Shown piece by piece: positions 1 through 10,084 of a stretch of 64,000 nucleotides of DNA. Source of the stretch: Actinacidiphila paucisporea. Lineage in GTDB: Bacteria; Actinomycetota; Actinomycetes; Streptomycetales; Streptomycetaceae. Where the stretch lies: assembly GCF_900142575.1 (NCBI RefSeq), contig NZ_FRBI01000004.1:157909-221908 (forward strand). Reading direction: 5' to 3'. The position numbers were made by a program, and so were the translations under genes. The notes below the pieces were generated by a model. The model saw only the letters and a program-made list of their open reading frames with translations. It ran no database searches and was not told the origin of the DNA. How positions within the stretch are numbered: position 1 is the first letter of the stretch; each line of letters starts with the position of its first letter.

Positions 1-1
1 C

Positions 2-343
2 AACATCAGCGTGCCGCTGACCGGTCAGGACGCCGACCTCACCGCGATCCAGCGGATCCTGGCCGGCGTCCAGAGCTCCACGGTCTACAAGGCGGCCAAG
101 CCCGAGGCCGAGGCCACCGCGGAGATCGCGGTGGATCTGCTGCAGGGCAAGGACTTCAAGTCCGTCGCCGACACCACCAAGAAGAGCGGTTCGCTCAACA
201 TCGTGCCCTCCAAGCTGCTCGCCGCGGTCTCGGTGACCAAGGCCAACGTCAAGGACACCGTCCTCGCCGACGGGACGTACACCGCGGGCCAGATCTGCAC
301 CGCGGACTACGCCACCGCCTGCAAGGAGAACGGCATCAAGTAA
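2..343 (+). CDS. Sugar ABC transporter substrate-binding protein, C-terminal part (XylF-like)
   Basis: This is the last 113 residues of a periplasmic-binding protein whose start lies before the window; codons are open in frame from base 2. The end of the second lobe is visible: a Gly-Gln-Asp-Ala-Asp segment of the ligand-contacting type, then a run ending LNIVPSKLLAAVSVTKANVK and a Cys-containing tail (QICTADYATACKENGIK). This resembles xylose/ribose-type (CUT2) binding proteins of actinomycetes, which deliver pentoses to an XylG/XylH-type transporter. No ATPase or permease follows on this strand, so partners would lie upstream. The exact sugar cannot be told from this fragment. Confidence 0.8.
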   Translation, partial: NISVPLTGQDADLTAIQRILAGVQSSTVYKAAKPEAEATAEIAVDLLQGKDFKSVADTTKKSGSLNIVPSKLLAAVSVTKANVKDTVLADGTYTAGQICTADYATACKENGIK

Positions 344-350
344 GCCGGGA

Positions 351-379
351 CCGGGCCGGCCCGACAGCGGCCGGCCCGG
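351..379 (+). terminator. GC-rich hairpin after the binding-protein gene
   Basis: Bases 351-361 (ccgggccggcc) pair perfectly with 369-379, followed by a short T run (ttt). It lies 8 bases after the stop codon and is the expected transcription terminator. Confidence 0.75.
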
Positions 380-398
380 TTTCGCACCGGGGACCCAG

Positions 399-433
399 AG
401 CGGGATTCACGCGTTCAGCGCGTGAATCCCGCT
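399..433. terminator. Perfect 15-bp hairpin
   Basis: Bases 399-413 (agcgggattcacgcg) pair perfectly with 419-433 around a 5-base loop. It sits between the first terminator and the promoter of the next gene, and probably acts as a second terminator. A regulator site is the alternative reading of such a palindrome. Confidence 0.5.
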
Positions 434-461
434 CATCTTCTTGACGGCTCGCCATGGCCCC

Positions 462-520
462 TTGACACTGCCTTACGGATCCGGGGTATCCCCCATCCGC
501 AGATTGAGAGCGTTTTCAAT
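462..520 (+). promoter_or_regulatory. Promoter with LacI-type operator in front of the CBM56 glucanase-like gene
   Basis: A TTGACA hexamer lies at 462-467 with a weak GGTATC-like -10 near 485-490. Downstream, 503-520 reads attgagagcgttttcaat, an imperfect palindrome centred on CG, typical of LacI/GalR operators and close to the GAGAGCGCTCTC boxes found later in this window. The operator lies between the presumed start point and the gene, so repression is the expected mode. Confidence 0.5.
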
Positions 521-642
521 CGGCTGAATCAAGGGTCATGGCCCCGCCGTGGCCTGGTATGTGCAGTGCTGAGCGCGATTCCACCCCCACATCCGCGCTG
601 TCCTGGAGTTCACGGAGTGAACCCAGGGAAAGGACTCCACTC

Positions 643-2865
643 ATGCGCAAGCCCTTCCCCCCAGGCCGGTCCGGGCACCGGTCGCACATCCGCCGGCGGC
701 CCGTCGCCCTGCTCGCCGCCTTCATCCTGGCCCTCGCCGGCATGCTGGGCCTGATCGGCGGCATCGGCAGCGCGTCGGCCGCCGCCGACTACACCCAGAG
801 CGTCAGCGAACCGAGCAGCACCCAGGCGAAGCTGACCTTCACCCCGACCACGCCCGCGAGTTACGTGATCGTCCACTACCAGGTGGGCAGCGGCGGGCAG
901 TTGAACGTCCAGATGGCGGCGTCCGGCAGCAGCTGGACGTACACCGTCTCGCCGATCTCGGCCGGAACGGTGCTGACGTACTCGTTCACCTACACCAAGA
1001 ACGGCCCGCAGTACGACACCCCGCAGTTCACGTACACCCAGGGCAGCGGCGGCAGCACCAGCACCGGGACGAGCACGGGCACCTCCACCGGCACCTCCAC
1101 CGGAACGAGTACCGGCACCAGCACCGGGACCAGTACGGGCACGAGCACCGGCAGCACCGGCGGTTCCACCACCCCGCCGCCGGGGAACTGCCCGACGCAG
1201 TCGGACACCCCCGACTTCGGGCCGAACGTCCACATCTACGACCCGTCGATGTCGGCCGCCACCATCCAGGGGCAGCTCGACGCGCAGTTCAACCAGCAGA
1301 AGGACACCAACACCGCCCAGTTCAGCAACAACCGGGTGGCGCAGCTCTTCAAGCCCGGCACGTACAACGTGAACGACAACGTCGGCTTCTACACCTCGGT
1401 GGCCGGCCTGGGCCAGAACCCGGACGACGTCACCTTCAACGGCAACATCACCGTGGACGCCTTCAACGCCTCCGACGCGGGCAACGCGACGCAGAACTTC
1501 TGGCGTTCCGCGGAGAACCTGGCCATCAACCCCGGCGGCGGCAGTGACCGTTGGGCCGTGGCGCAGGCCGCGCCCTTCCGGCGGATCGATGTCCACGGCA
1601 GCCTCCAGCTCTACCCGGCCAGCTACGGCTACGCCAGTGGCGGCTACATCGCCGACACCAAGGTCAGCGGTCAGGCCGCGTCGGTCTCCCAGCAGCAGTG
1701 GTACACCCGTGACAGCAACCTCGGCAGCTGGGCCGGCGGCGTGTGGAACATGGTCTTCTCCGGCGTCAACGGCGCCCCGGCCAACACCTTCCCGAACCCG
1801 CCCGAGACCACCCTGGCCACCACCCCGGTCTCCCGTGACGTGCCGTATCTGTACGTCGACAGCGCGGGCAAGTACCGGGTGTTCCTGCCGTCGTTGCGGA
1901 CCAACGCCTCCGGCCCGAGCTGGGCGAGCGGCAGCACTCCCGGCACCTCGCTGCCGATGAGCCAGTTCTACGTGGTCAAGGCCGGAGACACCGCCGCGAC
2001 CATCAACAGCGCGCTGGCCTCCGGCTGCAACCTCTTCGTCACCCCGGGTGTCTACCACCTGAACCAGACGCTCAACGTGACCCGGGCCAACACCACGATC
2101 CTCGGCATCGGCTACCCGACGCTGGTCCCGGACAACGGGGTCAACGCCATGCAGGTCGCCGACGTGGACGGCGTACGCCTCAAGGGCCTGCTGTTCGACG
2201 CGGGCACCACCAACTCAGCTGCCCTGCTCACCGTCGGGCCTTCCGGTTCCTCCGCGAGCCACGCGAGCAACCCGACCACCATCCAGGACGTGTTCTTCCG
2301 GATCGGCGGCCAGGTCGCGGGCAAGGCCACCAACAGCCTGATCGTGAACAGCAGCAACACGATCATCGACCACATCTGGGCCTGGCGCGCCGACCACGGC
2401 AGCGGCGTGGGCTGGACCTCCAACACCGCCGACAACGGCCTGACCGTCAACGGCAACAACGTGCTGGCCACCGGCCTGTTCGTCGAGCACTACCAGAAGT
2501 ACGAGGTGGTCTGGAACGGCCAGGGCGGCAAGACCATCTTCTTCCAGAACGAGATGCCGTACGACCCGCCGGATCAGGCGTCCTGGAAGAGCTCGTCGTC
2601 GGTGAACGGCTACGCCGCCTACAAGGTCGGCGCGAACGTCACCACGCACGAGGCGTGGGGGCTGGGCAGCTACTGCTACTTCAACGTCAATCCGGCGGTG
2701 AACAGCTACCACGCGTTCGAGGTGCCCAACACCTCGGGCGTGAAGTTCCATGACGCGCTGACCGTCTCGCTCGGCGGCGTGGGCACCATCACCCACGTCA
2801 TCAACGACACCGGAGCCGTCACCGCGTCCAACACCACTCCCAGCAACGTCGTCAACTACCCCTGA
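643..2865 (+). CDS. Secreted CBM56-like plus parallel beta-helix glycoside hydrolase-like protein (GH55-like)
   Basis: A 740-residue exported protein. The ATG at 643 is chosen because AGGGAAAGGA lies just upstream and the product then starts with a twin-basic signal peptide (cleavage after about residue 47). Residues 50-132 are a beta-sandwich resembling CBM56 beta-1,3-glucan binding modules. A Gly-Thr-Ser-Thr linker follows at about 135-172, then roughly 560 residues with the repetitive Val/Asn/Gly pattern of right-handed beta-helices (for example TTILGIGYPTLVPDNG, NSSNTIIDHIWAW). Such proteins are often labelled adenylyl cyclase or coagulation factor in Streptomyces; no cyclase motif is visible. 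GH55 exo-beta-1,3-glucanase is my best family guess, from fold and binding module only. A LacI-type operator upstream fits carbohydrate control. Confidence 0.7.
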   Translation: MRKPFPPGRSGHRSHIRRRPVALLAAFILALAGMLGLIGGIGSASAAADYTQSVSEPSSTQAKLTFTPTTPASYVIVHYQVGSGGQLNVQMAASGSSWTYTVSPISAGTVLTYSFTYTKNGPQYDTPQFTYTQGSGGSTSTGTSTGTSTGTSTGTSTGTSTGTSTGTSTGSTGGSTTPPPGNCPTQSDTPDFGPNVHIYDPSMSAATIQGQLDAQFNQQKDTNTAQFSNNRVAQLFKPGTYNVNDNVGFYTSVAGLGQNPDDVTFNGNITVDAFNASDAGNATQNFWRSAENLAINPGGGSDRWAVAQAAPFRRIDVHGSLQLYPASYGYASGGYIADTKVSGQAASVSQQQWYTRDSNLGSWAGGVWNMVFSGVNGAPANTFPNPPETTLATTPVSRDVPYLYVDSAGKYRVFLPSLRTNASGPSWASGSTPGTSLPMSQFYVVKAGDTAATINSALASGCNLFVTPGVYHLNQTLNVTRANTTILGIGYPTLVPDNGVNAMQVADVDGVRLKGLLFDAGTTNSAALLTVGPSGSSASHASNPTTIQDVFFRIGGQVAGKATNSLIVNSSNTIIDHIWAWRADHGSGVGWTSNTADNGLTVNGNNVLATGLFVEHYQKYEVVWNGQGGKTIFFQNEMPYDPPDQASWKSSSSVNGYAAYKVGANVTTHEAWGLGSYCYFNVNPAVNSYHAFEVPNTSGVKFHDALTVSLGGVGTITHVINDTGAVTASNTTPSNVVNYP
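1060..1158 (+). repeat. In-frame 12-bp tandem repeat encoding the Gly-Thr-Ser-Thr linker
   Basis: About eight copies of a 12-base unit of the form acsagcaccggs encode a (STGT)n stretch between the binding module and the catalytic region. Copy number is likely to vary between strains by slippage. Confidence 0.75.
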
Positions 2866-2891
2866 CTCAGGGCCTGATCGCACGAGGGGTC

Positions 2892-2919
2892 GTCCGCCCG
2901 GCCGGGAGGCCGGGCGGAC
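2892..2919 (+). terminator. Terminator of the beta-helix protein gene
   Basis: Bases 2892-2903 (gtccgcccggcc) pair perfectly with 2908-2919 around a GGGA loop, 26 bases after the stop codon. Confidence 0.75.
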
Positions 2920-2970
2920 AACCCGTGCACGAACCGTGCCACTTCCCGGCAGCCGGGCCATAATCCGACC

Positions 2971-4152
2971 ATGAGGTCGGTGATCACCGTGGTGTCCGTG
3001 ACGCTGGTGATCGCCGGCGCCGCGGCCGCCCTCTTCTGGCTGGTCCGCGGGCGACGCGGCTTCGGCACCCCCGTGGAGCGGGCGGCCTTCGCGGCGCTGC
3101 ACGAGGCGTCGCTCGCCGCCCCGCTGCTGCGCGACGGGCTGGGCCCCGACTCGGCCCGCAAGGCCGCCCGCCACCTGCGGGCCCTGCTGGCCGCCCCCGC
3201 ACTGGCCGTCGTCGGCGACGGCGAGCTGCTGGCCTGGGACGGCGTCGGCCGGCACCACACCGCGCAGGCCGTCGCCCACACCGGGGACGCCATCGACGCC
3301 GGGCGCCCCTGGCTGGTGCCCGCCGACACCATCGACTGCGGCGACCTGGAGTGCCCGGTCCGCGCGGCGGTCGTGGTGCCGCTGGTCGTCGACGGGCTGG
3401 TCGTCGGCGCCCTGACCGTCTACGCCCGGCAGATGTCCGCCGGCCTGGTGCGGGCCGCGGGCGAGGTCGCGCACTGGGTGATAGCGCAGCTGGAACTCGC
3501 GGAGCTGGACCGGTCCCGCACCCGGATGATGGAGGCCGAACTGCGCGCCCTGCGCGCCCAGATATCCCCGCATTTCGTCTACAACTCGCTCACCGCCATC
3601 GCCTCCTTCGTCCGCACCGACCCGGCCCAGGCCCGCGAGCTCCTGCTGGAATTCGCCGAGCTGACCCGCTACAGCCTGCGCAAGCACGGCGAGTTCAGTA
3701 CCCTCGCCGAAGAGTTGCGATCGGTGGACCGATACTTGCGGCTGGAACGCGCCCGCTTCGGCGCCCGGTTGCGGGTCGACCTGCTGATCGCGCCGGAGGT
3801 CCTGCCGGTCGCGGTGCCCTTCCTGTGCCTCCAGCCGATCGTGGAGAACGCGGTACGCCATGGCCTGGGCCCCAAGGCCGCTCCCGGCCTGATCACCATC
3901 AGGGCCGAGGACGCCGGCGCCGAGTGCCGGATCAGTGTGGAGGACGACGGGGTGGGCATGGACCCGGAGCAGGTCCGGTTGCAGCTCGCCGGGGAAGCGG
4001 AAGGCGACTCGCTGGGCCTGGGCAATGTCGACGAGCGGCTGCGGGCGGTCTTCGGCGACGAGTACGGCCTGGTCGTGGAGACCGCGCCGGGCGCCGGGAC
4101 GAAGATCAGCGTCCGGGTGCCGAAGTACCGGAACGGAGTGCGCGCTTCATGA
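2971..4152 (+). CDS. LytS-family sensor histidine kinase
   Basis: A 393-residue membrane sensor kinase. One membrane segment lies at about residues 5-25, a GAF-like sensory region follows at about 60-155, then the LytS-type phosphoacceptor region with H201 in QISPHFVYNSL, and a HATPase domain with its N box (PIVENAVRHG, about 287-296) and DDGVGMD motif. It should phosphorylate the LytTR regulator encoded next; the kinase stop and regulator start overlap as ATGA. With one membrane helix and a GAF domain, it probably reads an intracellular or membrane-proximal signal. Its place in front of an acetate-type symporter recalls the LytS/LytTR pairs BtsSR and YpdAB, which respond to pyruvate and control carboxylate uptake. 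The ligand here is inferred only. Confidence 0.9.
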   Translation: MRSVITVVSVTLVIAGAAAALFWLVRGRRGFGTPVERAAFAALHEASLAAPLLRDGLGPDSARKAARHLRALLAAPALAVVGDGELLAWDGVGRHHTAQAVAHTGDAIDAGRPWLVPADTIDCGDLECPVRAAVVVPLVVDGLVVGALTVYARQMSAGLVRAAGEVAHWVIAQLELAELDRSRTRMMEAELRALRAQISPHFVYNSLTAIASFVRTDPAQARELLLEFAELTRYSLRKHGEFSTLAEELRSVDRYLRLERARFGARLRVDLLIAPEVLPVAVPFLCLQPIVENAVRHGLGPKAAPGLITIRAEDAGAECRISVEDDGVGMDPEQVRLQLAGEAEGDSLGLGNVDERLRAVFGDEYGLVVETAPGAGTKISVRVPKYRNGVRAS

Positions 4153-4910
4153 GACCGCTGCGGATCCTGGCCGTGGACGACGAGCCGCCCGCACTGGACG
4201 ACCTCAGCTACCTGCTCCGCGGCGACCACCGCGTCGGCCGGGTGCTGGCCGCCGACAGCAGCGACGCGGCGCTGCGGCTGCTGGAGGCCGAGCCGATCGA
4301 CGCGGTCTTCCTCGACATCAGGATGCCCGGGCTCGACGGGCTCGACCTGGTCCGGGTGCTCAGCCGCTTCGCCCACCCGCCGGCCGTCGTCTTCGTCACC
4401 GCCTACGAGGACTTCGCCGTCGACGCCTTCGCCCTGAAAGCCTGCGACTACCTGCTCAAACCGGTCGGCGGCGAACGCCTGGCCGAGGCCGTGCGCCGGG
4501 TCGCCGCGCTGCTCGACGGCGGGGCGGGACCGGGACAGGCGGCGGCCGCCGACCCCGTCCCCGAGCGGATCCCCGTCGACCTCGGCGGCATCACCCGCTT
4601 CGTGTCCCGCGACGACGTGGCCTACGTCGAGGCCCAGGGCGACTACGTCCGCCTGCACACCGCGGGCCACGCGCCGCTGGTGCGGGTGCCGCTCGCGGTG
4701 CTGGCGGAACGCTGGGAGCCGTACGGCTTCCTGCGCATCCACCGCAGCTTCCTGGTCGCGCTGCGGCACGTGGAGGAGCTGCGCTCGGACGCCGGGCACT
4801 GGACGGTCAGGGTCGCGGGCAGTGAGCTGCCGGTGAGCCGCCGCCACACCAGGCAGCTGCGCGACGTCCTGGTCCGCTGGGCGCCCGCGCAGGGCCCCGA
4901 ACCGTCATGA
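4149..4910 (+). CDS. LytTR-type response regulator
   Basis: A 253-residue regulator with a CheY-like receiver at residues 1-120 (acidic pair in AVDDE, phosphoacceptor D56 in FLDIRMPG, conserved Lys in LLKPVGG), then a variable linker and a LytTR DNA-binding domain at about 145-250 (VAYVEAQGDYVRLHT, FLRIHRSFLVAL). The start overlaps the kinase stop by four bases. LytTR proteins bind pairs of direct-repeat half-sites upstream of target promoters. The likely targets are the symporter unit that follows by further four-base overlaps, and perhaps the SatP-acs unit downstream. No obvious LytTR direct repeat was picked out by eye in the 7246-7391 gap. Confidence 0.92.
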   Translation: MRPLRILAVDDEPPALDDLSYLLRGDHRVGRVLAADSSDAALRLLEAEPIDAVFLDIRMPGLDGLDLVRVLSRFAHPPAVVFVTAYEDFAVDAFALKACDYLLKPVGGERLAEAVRRVAALLDGGAGPGQAAAADPVPERIPVDLGGITRFVSRDDVAYVEAQGDYVRLHTAGHAPLVRVPLAVLAERWEPYGFLRIHRSFLVALRHVEELRSDAGHWTVRVAGSELPVSRRHTRQLRDVLVRWAPAQGPEPS

Positions 4911-5488
4911 CCGGCCTGAGCGGGCCGCGCCGTCCCCGCAGAGGCCGGCCGGAACCGGGGCCGGAACCGGAACCGGGGCCGGAGCCGGGTGAGCCGCCCC
5001 GGCACAAGCCCCTGCCCGGGCAGAAGCCGCCGCCGGGACCCGCCCCCCGGCCGCCCGCGCAGCCGCCGGCCGCGCCGGAATCGCCGGCGCCCCGCCGGGT
5101 CGCCGTCTCCGCGCCGCGCCGCCACCGCACCGGCGGCTACTCCGCCCGCGCCGGCGCCGCCGACCTGCACGCGCAGCCGCAGCTCGGCCAGCTCTACGTA
5201 CGGTCCCTGGTCCGCAACCAGCTGCGGCTCTCGCTCGGCGTGCTGGCCGTACTCGCCGCGGTGCTCGGCGGGCTGCCCGTCGCCCTCGCCGCGCTGCCCG
5301 GCCTGCGCACCGCCGAGGTCGCCGGGATACGGCTGCCCTGGCTGCTGCTCGGCGTGGTCGCCTACCCGCTGCTGGTGGGCGCCGCCTATTTCCACGTCCG
5401 GCACGCCGAACGCGTCGAGCGCGACTTCACCGACCTGCTCGGCGGCCCCGACGCGCCACCCGCCGCGCCCCCGCGCGCCGCCCGGTGA
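4907..5488 (+). CDS. Small two-helix membrane protein preceding the symporter (DUF485-like position)
   Basis: A 193-residue protein with an approximately 85-residue Pro/Arg/Glu-rich disordered N-terminus, then two hydrophobic segments (about 107-130 and 145-168) separated by a short loop, and a charged C-terminal tail. It overlaps the regulator stop by ATGA and the next gene by GTGA. In many bacteria a small two-helix protein of the DUF485 type is encoded directly in front of the acetate symporter ActP. Position and topology match that role, though the long Pro-rich N-terminus is unusual. It is likely an accessory subunit or stabiliser of the symporter. Confidence 0.75.
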   Translation: MTGLSGPRRPRRGRPEPGPEPEPGPEPGEPPRHKPLPGQKPPPGPAPRPPAQPPAAPESPAPRRVAVSAPRRHRTGGYSARAGAADLHAQPQLGQLYVRSLVRNQLRLSLGVLAVLAAVLGGLPVALAALPGLRTAEVAGIRLPWLLLGVVAYPLLVGAAYFHVRHAERVERDFTDLLGGPDAPPAAPPRAAR

Positions 5489-7245
5489 ACCCCGGCCACG
5501 GCCTGGCGGCGCTGGCCGTGGTGCTGGTCGCCACCCTCGCCTTCGGTGTCTACGGGCTGCGGCTGTCCCGCGGCACCTCCGACTTCTACGTCGCCTCCCG
5601 CGAGATCTCGCCGCTGCTCAACGCCTCCGCGATCGGCGGCGAGTACCTGTCGGCAGCCTCCTTCCTCGGCGTCGCGGGCCTGGTGATGGCCTACGGCGTG
5701 GACATGCTGGCCTACCCGGTCGGCTACACCGCCGGCTACCTGGTCCTGCTCCTGCTGGTCGCCGCCCCGCTCCGGCGCTCCGGCGCCTACACGCTGCCGG
5801 ACTTCGCCGAGGAGCGCCTCGGGTCGCTCGCGGTCCGCCGGGTGGCCGGCGTCCTGGTCGCCGTGATCGCCTGGCTCTACCTGGTCCCGCAGCTCCAGGG
5901 CGCCGGCCTGACCCTCCAGACGGTGACCGGCGCCCCGCGCTGGGCCGGCGCGGTGGTGGTCGCGGCCGTCGTGGTCGGCGTCGCCGCGGCCGGCGGCATG
6001 CGCAGCGTCACCCTCGTGCAGGGCTTCCAGTTCTGGCTGAAACTCACCGCCATCGCGGTGCCCGCGCTCTTCCTGGTGATGGCCTGGCGCTCGGCCGGGG
6101 CGCCAGCGCTGACCGGCCCCGATATCCCCCGCTTCGACCGCACCACGGTCGTCACCCTCCAGGACCCGGTCCGCTTCGACGTGACGCAGCCCGTCACCGT
6201 GAGGGTCACCGGCCGGCTCGACGGGACGCCGTACACGGCGGGCGCGGTCCGCCTCGGCGACGGCGGGCACACCGCGACGGCCGGCACCGCCCTGACCTTC
6301 CCGCCCGGGGCCGCCGTCCCGCACCGGCACGGCCTGGCGCCCGCGTCCGGCGCCCGCTGGGCGGACCCGCTGTCCGGGGCGGGCGGCAGGTCCCACCCGC
6401 TCTACGCCCTCTACTCGATCCTGCTCGCCACGCTGCTCGGCACCATGGGGCTGCCGCACGTCCTGGTGCGCTTCTACACCAACCCCGACGGGCGGGCCGC
6501 CCGCCGTACGACCTTGCTGGTGCTCGTGCTGCTCAGCGGCTTCTACCTGCTGCCCACCGTCTACGGGGCGCTGGGCCGGGTGCTGGCGCCGCAGCTGCTG
6601 CTCACCGGGCAGACGGACACCGCCGTCCTGGTCCTGCCGCAGCTCACCCAGGCCGGCGAGGGCGGCCGGCTGCTCGCCGCGCTCGCCACCGCCGGTGCCT
6701 TCGCCGCGTTCGTGTCCACCGCGTCGGGCCTGACGGTGTCCGTGGCCGGTGTGGTCTCGCAGGACCTGCTGCGCGGCTCGACCCGCGGCTTCCGCTGGGC
6801 GTCGCTGGCCGCCGGCATACCGCCACTGGTGATGGCCACCGCGACCCACGGGCTGCCGGTGGCCGACGCCATCGGCCTGGCCTTCGCGGTCGCCGCCTCC
6901 TCGTTCTGCCCGCTGCTGGTGCTCGGCATCTGGTGGCGCGGCCTGACCGACCTGGGCGCGCTGCTCGGCCTGGTGGCCGGCGGCGGCCTGGCCGCGGTCG
7001 CGGTGGTGCTGACCAGCGTCCGGGGGGCGGGGCACGGCTGGAGCGCGGCCCTGCTGGCGCAGCCCGCGGCCTGGACGGTGCCGGTCGCCTTCACCGTGAT
7101 GATCACCGTGTCGCTACTGACCAGGCACCGGCTGTCGCCGGCCGCGGTGGACCGGGTGATGCTGCGGATGCACCTGCCCGAGGAGGTCGGCTCCGGCGGC
7201 TCCGCGCTGCCGCCGGTCCGGCCGCCGACCGCTGGGCGCAGCTGA
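5485..7245 (+). CDS. Sodium:solute symporter, acetate/monocarboxylate type (ActP-like)
   Basis: A 586-residue integral membrane protein of the SSS family with about 13 hydrophobic helices. Diagnostic stretches include the N-terminal SDFYVASREISPLLNASAIG and GEYLSAASFLG, the classic SSS motif near LGTMGLPHVLVRFYT, and a late FAVAASSFCPLLVLGIWW. A hydrophilic insert of about 75 residues sits between central helices, as in actinobacterial cation acetate symporters. The GTG start at 5485 overlaps the previous stop. The family couples uptake of acetate or related short carboxylates to a cation gradient. Being the last gene of the kinase-regulator unit, it is likely both the target and perhaps a sensor partner of that two-component system. 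Confidence 0.88.
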   Translation: MNPGHGLAALAVVLVATLAFGVYGLRLSRGTSDFYVASREISPLLNASAIGGEYLSAASFLGVAGLVMAYGVDMLAYPVGYTAGYLVLLLLVAAPLRRSGAYTLPDFAEERLGSLAVRRVAGVLVAVIAWLYLVPQLQGAGLTLQTVTGAPRWAGAVVVAAVVVGVAAAGGMRSVTLVQGFQFWLKLTAIAVPALFLVMAWRSAGAPALTGPDIPRFDRTTVVTLQDPVRFDVTQPVTVRVTGRLDGTPYTAGAVRLGDGGHTATAGTALTFPPGAAVPHRHGLAPASGARWADPLSGAGGRSHPLYALYSILLATLLGTMGLPHVLVRFYTNPDGRAARRTTLLVLVLLSGFYLLPTVYGALGRVLAPQLLLTGQTDTAVLVLPQLTQAGEGGRLLAALATAGAFAAFVSTASGLTVSVAGVVSQDLLRGSTRGFRWASLAAGIPPLVMATATHGLPVADAIGLAFAVAASSFCPLLVLGIWWRGLTDLGALLGLVAGGGLAAVAVVLTSVRGAGHGWSAALLAQPAAWTVPVAFTVMITVSLLTRHRLSPAAVDRVMLRMHLPEEVGSGGSALPPVRPPTAGRS

Positions 7246-7391
7246 CGTACCGTCCGCCGTGCCGACCGCACCGCTCGGCGACGGACGGTGACGGGCGCCT
7301 CGTCGCGGGTGGCGGCCGGTCCTAGCGTGAGGCGCGACCGGGACGGTCCCCCCACCGCCCTGCCGTTCCTCAACGAGGAGGGAAACCGCAG

Positions 7392-8020
7392 ATGACCACT
7401 TCCGCGCCCGAGCCCGCCATCGCCGACCCCGGCCCGCTCGGCCTGGCCGGCTTCGCCGCCACCACCTTCGTCCTGAGCTCCTTCAACGCCCACCTCATCG
7501 ACGCCGACCTGCTGCCGGTGGTGCTGCCGCTCGCGCTGTTCTACGGCGGCCTGGTCCAACTGCTCGCCGGCATGTGGGAGTTCAGGAAGGGCAACACCTT
7601 CGGGGCGACCGCCTTCGGGTCCTACGGCGCCTTCTGGCTGTCGTACGCCGCGTACGTGAAGTTCGTGGCCGCCGACCTGCCCGCCGCCACCGCCCACCAG
7701 GCGACCGGGCTGTTCCTGCTGATCTGGGCCATCTTCACGGTCTACATGGCGATCGCCGCGCTGCGCACCAACGGCGCCCTGCTCGCGGTCTTCGTCGCCC
7801 TGGCGGCGACCTTCATCGTGCTGACCGTCGCCGAGTTCGCCCAGTCGACCGGCGCCACCAAGGTCGGCGGCTGGCTCGGCCTGCTCACCGCGCTCCTCGC
7901 CTGGTACGCCTCCTTCGCGGTGGTCACCAACAGCACCTGGAAGCGCGCTGTCGTACCGGTCTTCGCCGGACCGCGCTCGGGCGGCGTGGCCGCGTCCGGC
8001 CCGGTCGAGAGCGCCCACTC

Positions 8021-8024
<4 letters not shown>
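7392..8024 (+). CDS. Acetate uptake transporter, SatP/GPR1/YaaH family
   Basis: A 210-residue protein with six hydrophobic helices. It carries the family signature near the N-terminus in the form DPGPLGLAGFA (usually NPAPLGLxGF), followed by an FNAHLIDADLLPVVLPLALF segment. The family forms hexameric channels or carriers for acetate and succinate. A strong Shine-Dalgarno sequence (GAGGAGGGAAA) precedes the ATG. The stop overlaps the acs start by ATGA, so uptake and activation of acetate are translationally coupled. A TAGCGT hexamer at 7323-7328 may be the -10 of this unit. Confidence 0.9.
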
Positions 8025-9976
<1,952 letters not shown>

Positions 9977-10018
9977 GGCCCCGCCGCACCACCGCCACCA
10001 CGCCCCGGAGGGTGAAGC

Positions 10019-10056
10019 GGGCGGCCGGTCCGCCACCGACGGCGGACCGGCCGCCC
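10019..10056. terminator. Bidirectional terminator between acs and the convergent CBM2 gene
   Basis: A perfect 16-bp stem (10019-10034 with 10041-10056, left arm gggcggccggtccgcc) with a 6-base loop lies between two genes that end toward each other. Confidence 0.8.
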
Positions 10057-10084
10057 ACACGTGCGACGCGCGAGCGGTACGGCC

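Noticed and set aside
441..446. TTGACG as the -35 of the beta-helix gene, by analogy with the GH30 and GH16 promoters
   Set aside because: No TTAAAT at 17 bases and no TCACGTC repeat follows; the TTGACA at 462 is nearer the operator.
1060..1158. CRISPR-like repeat array
   Set aside because: The short 12-base units are in frame and encode a Thr/Ser/Gly linker; no spacers.
610..2058. Long antisense open frame opposite the beta-helix gene
   Set aside because: Gly/Val/Arg-rich frames opposite high-GC genes are a codon-bias artefact; no domain or ribosome site is seen. The same applies to the long frames opposite the LacI, glucanase, GH3 and polymerase genes.
643..2865. Annotation as adenylyl cyclase
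   Set aside because: No cyclase catalytic motif; the protein is secreted, with a carbohydrate-binding module and beta-helix repeats.
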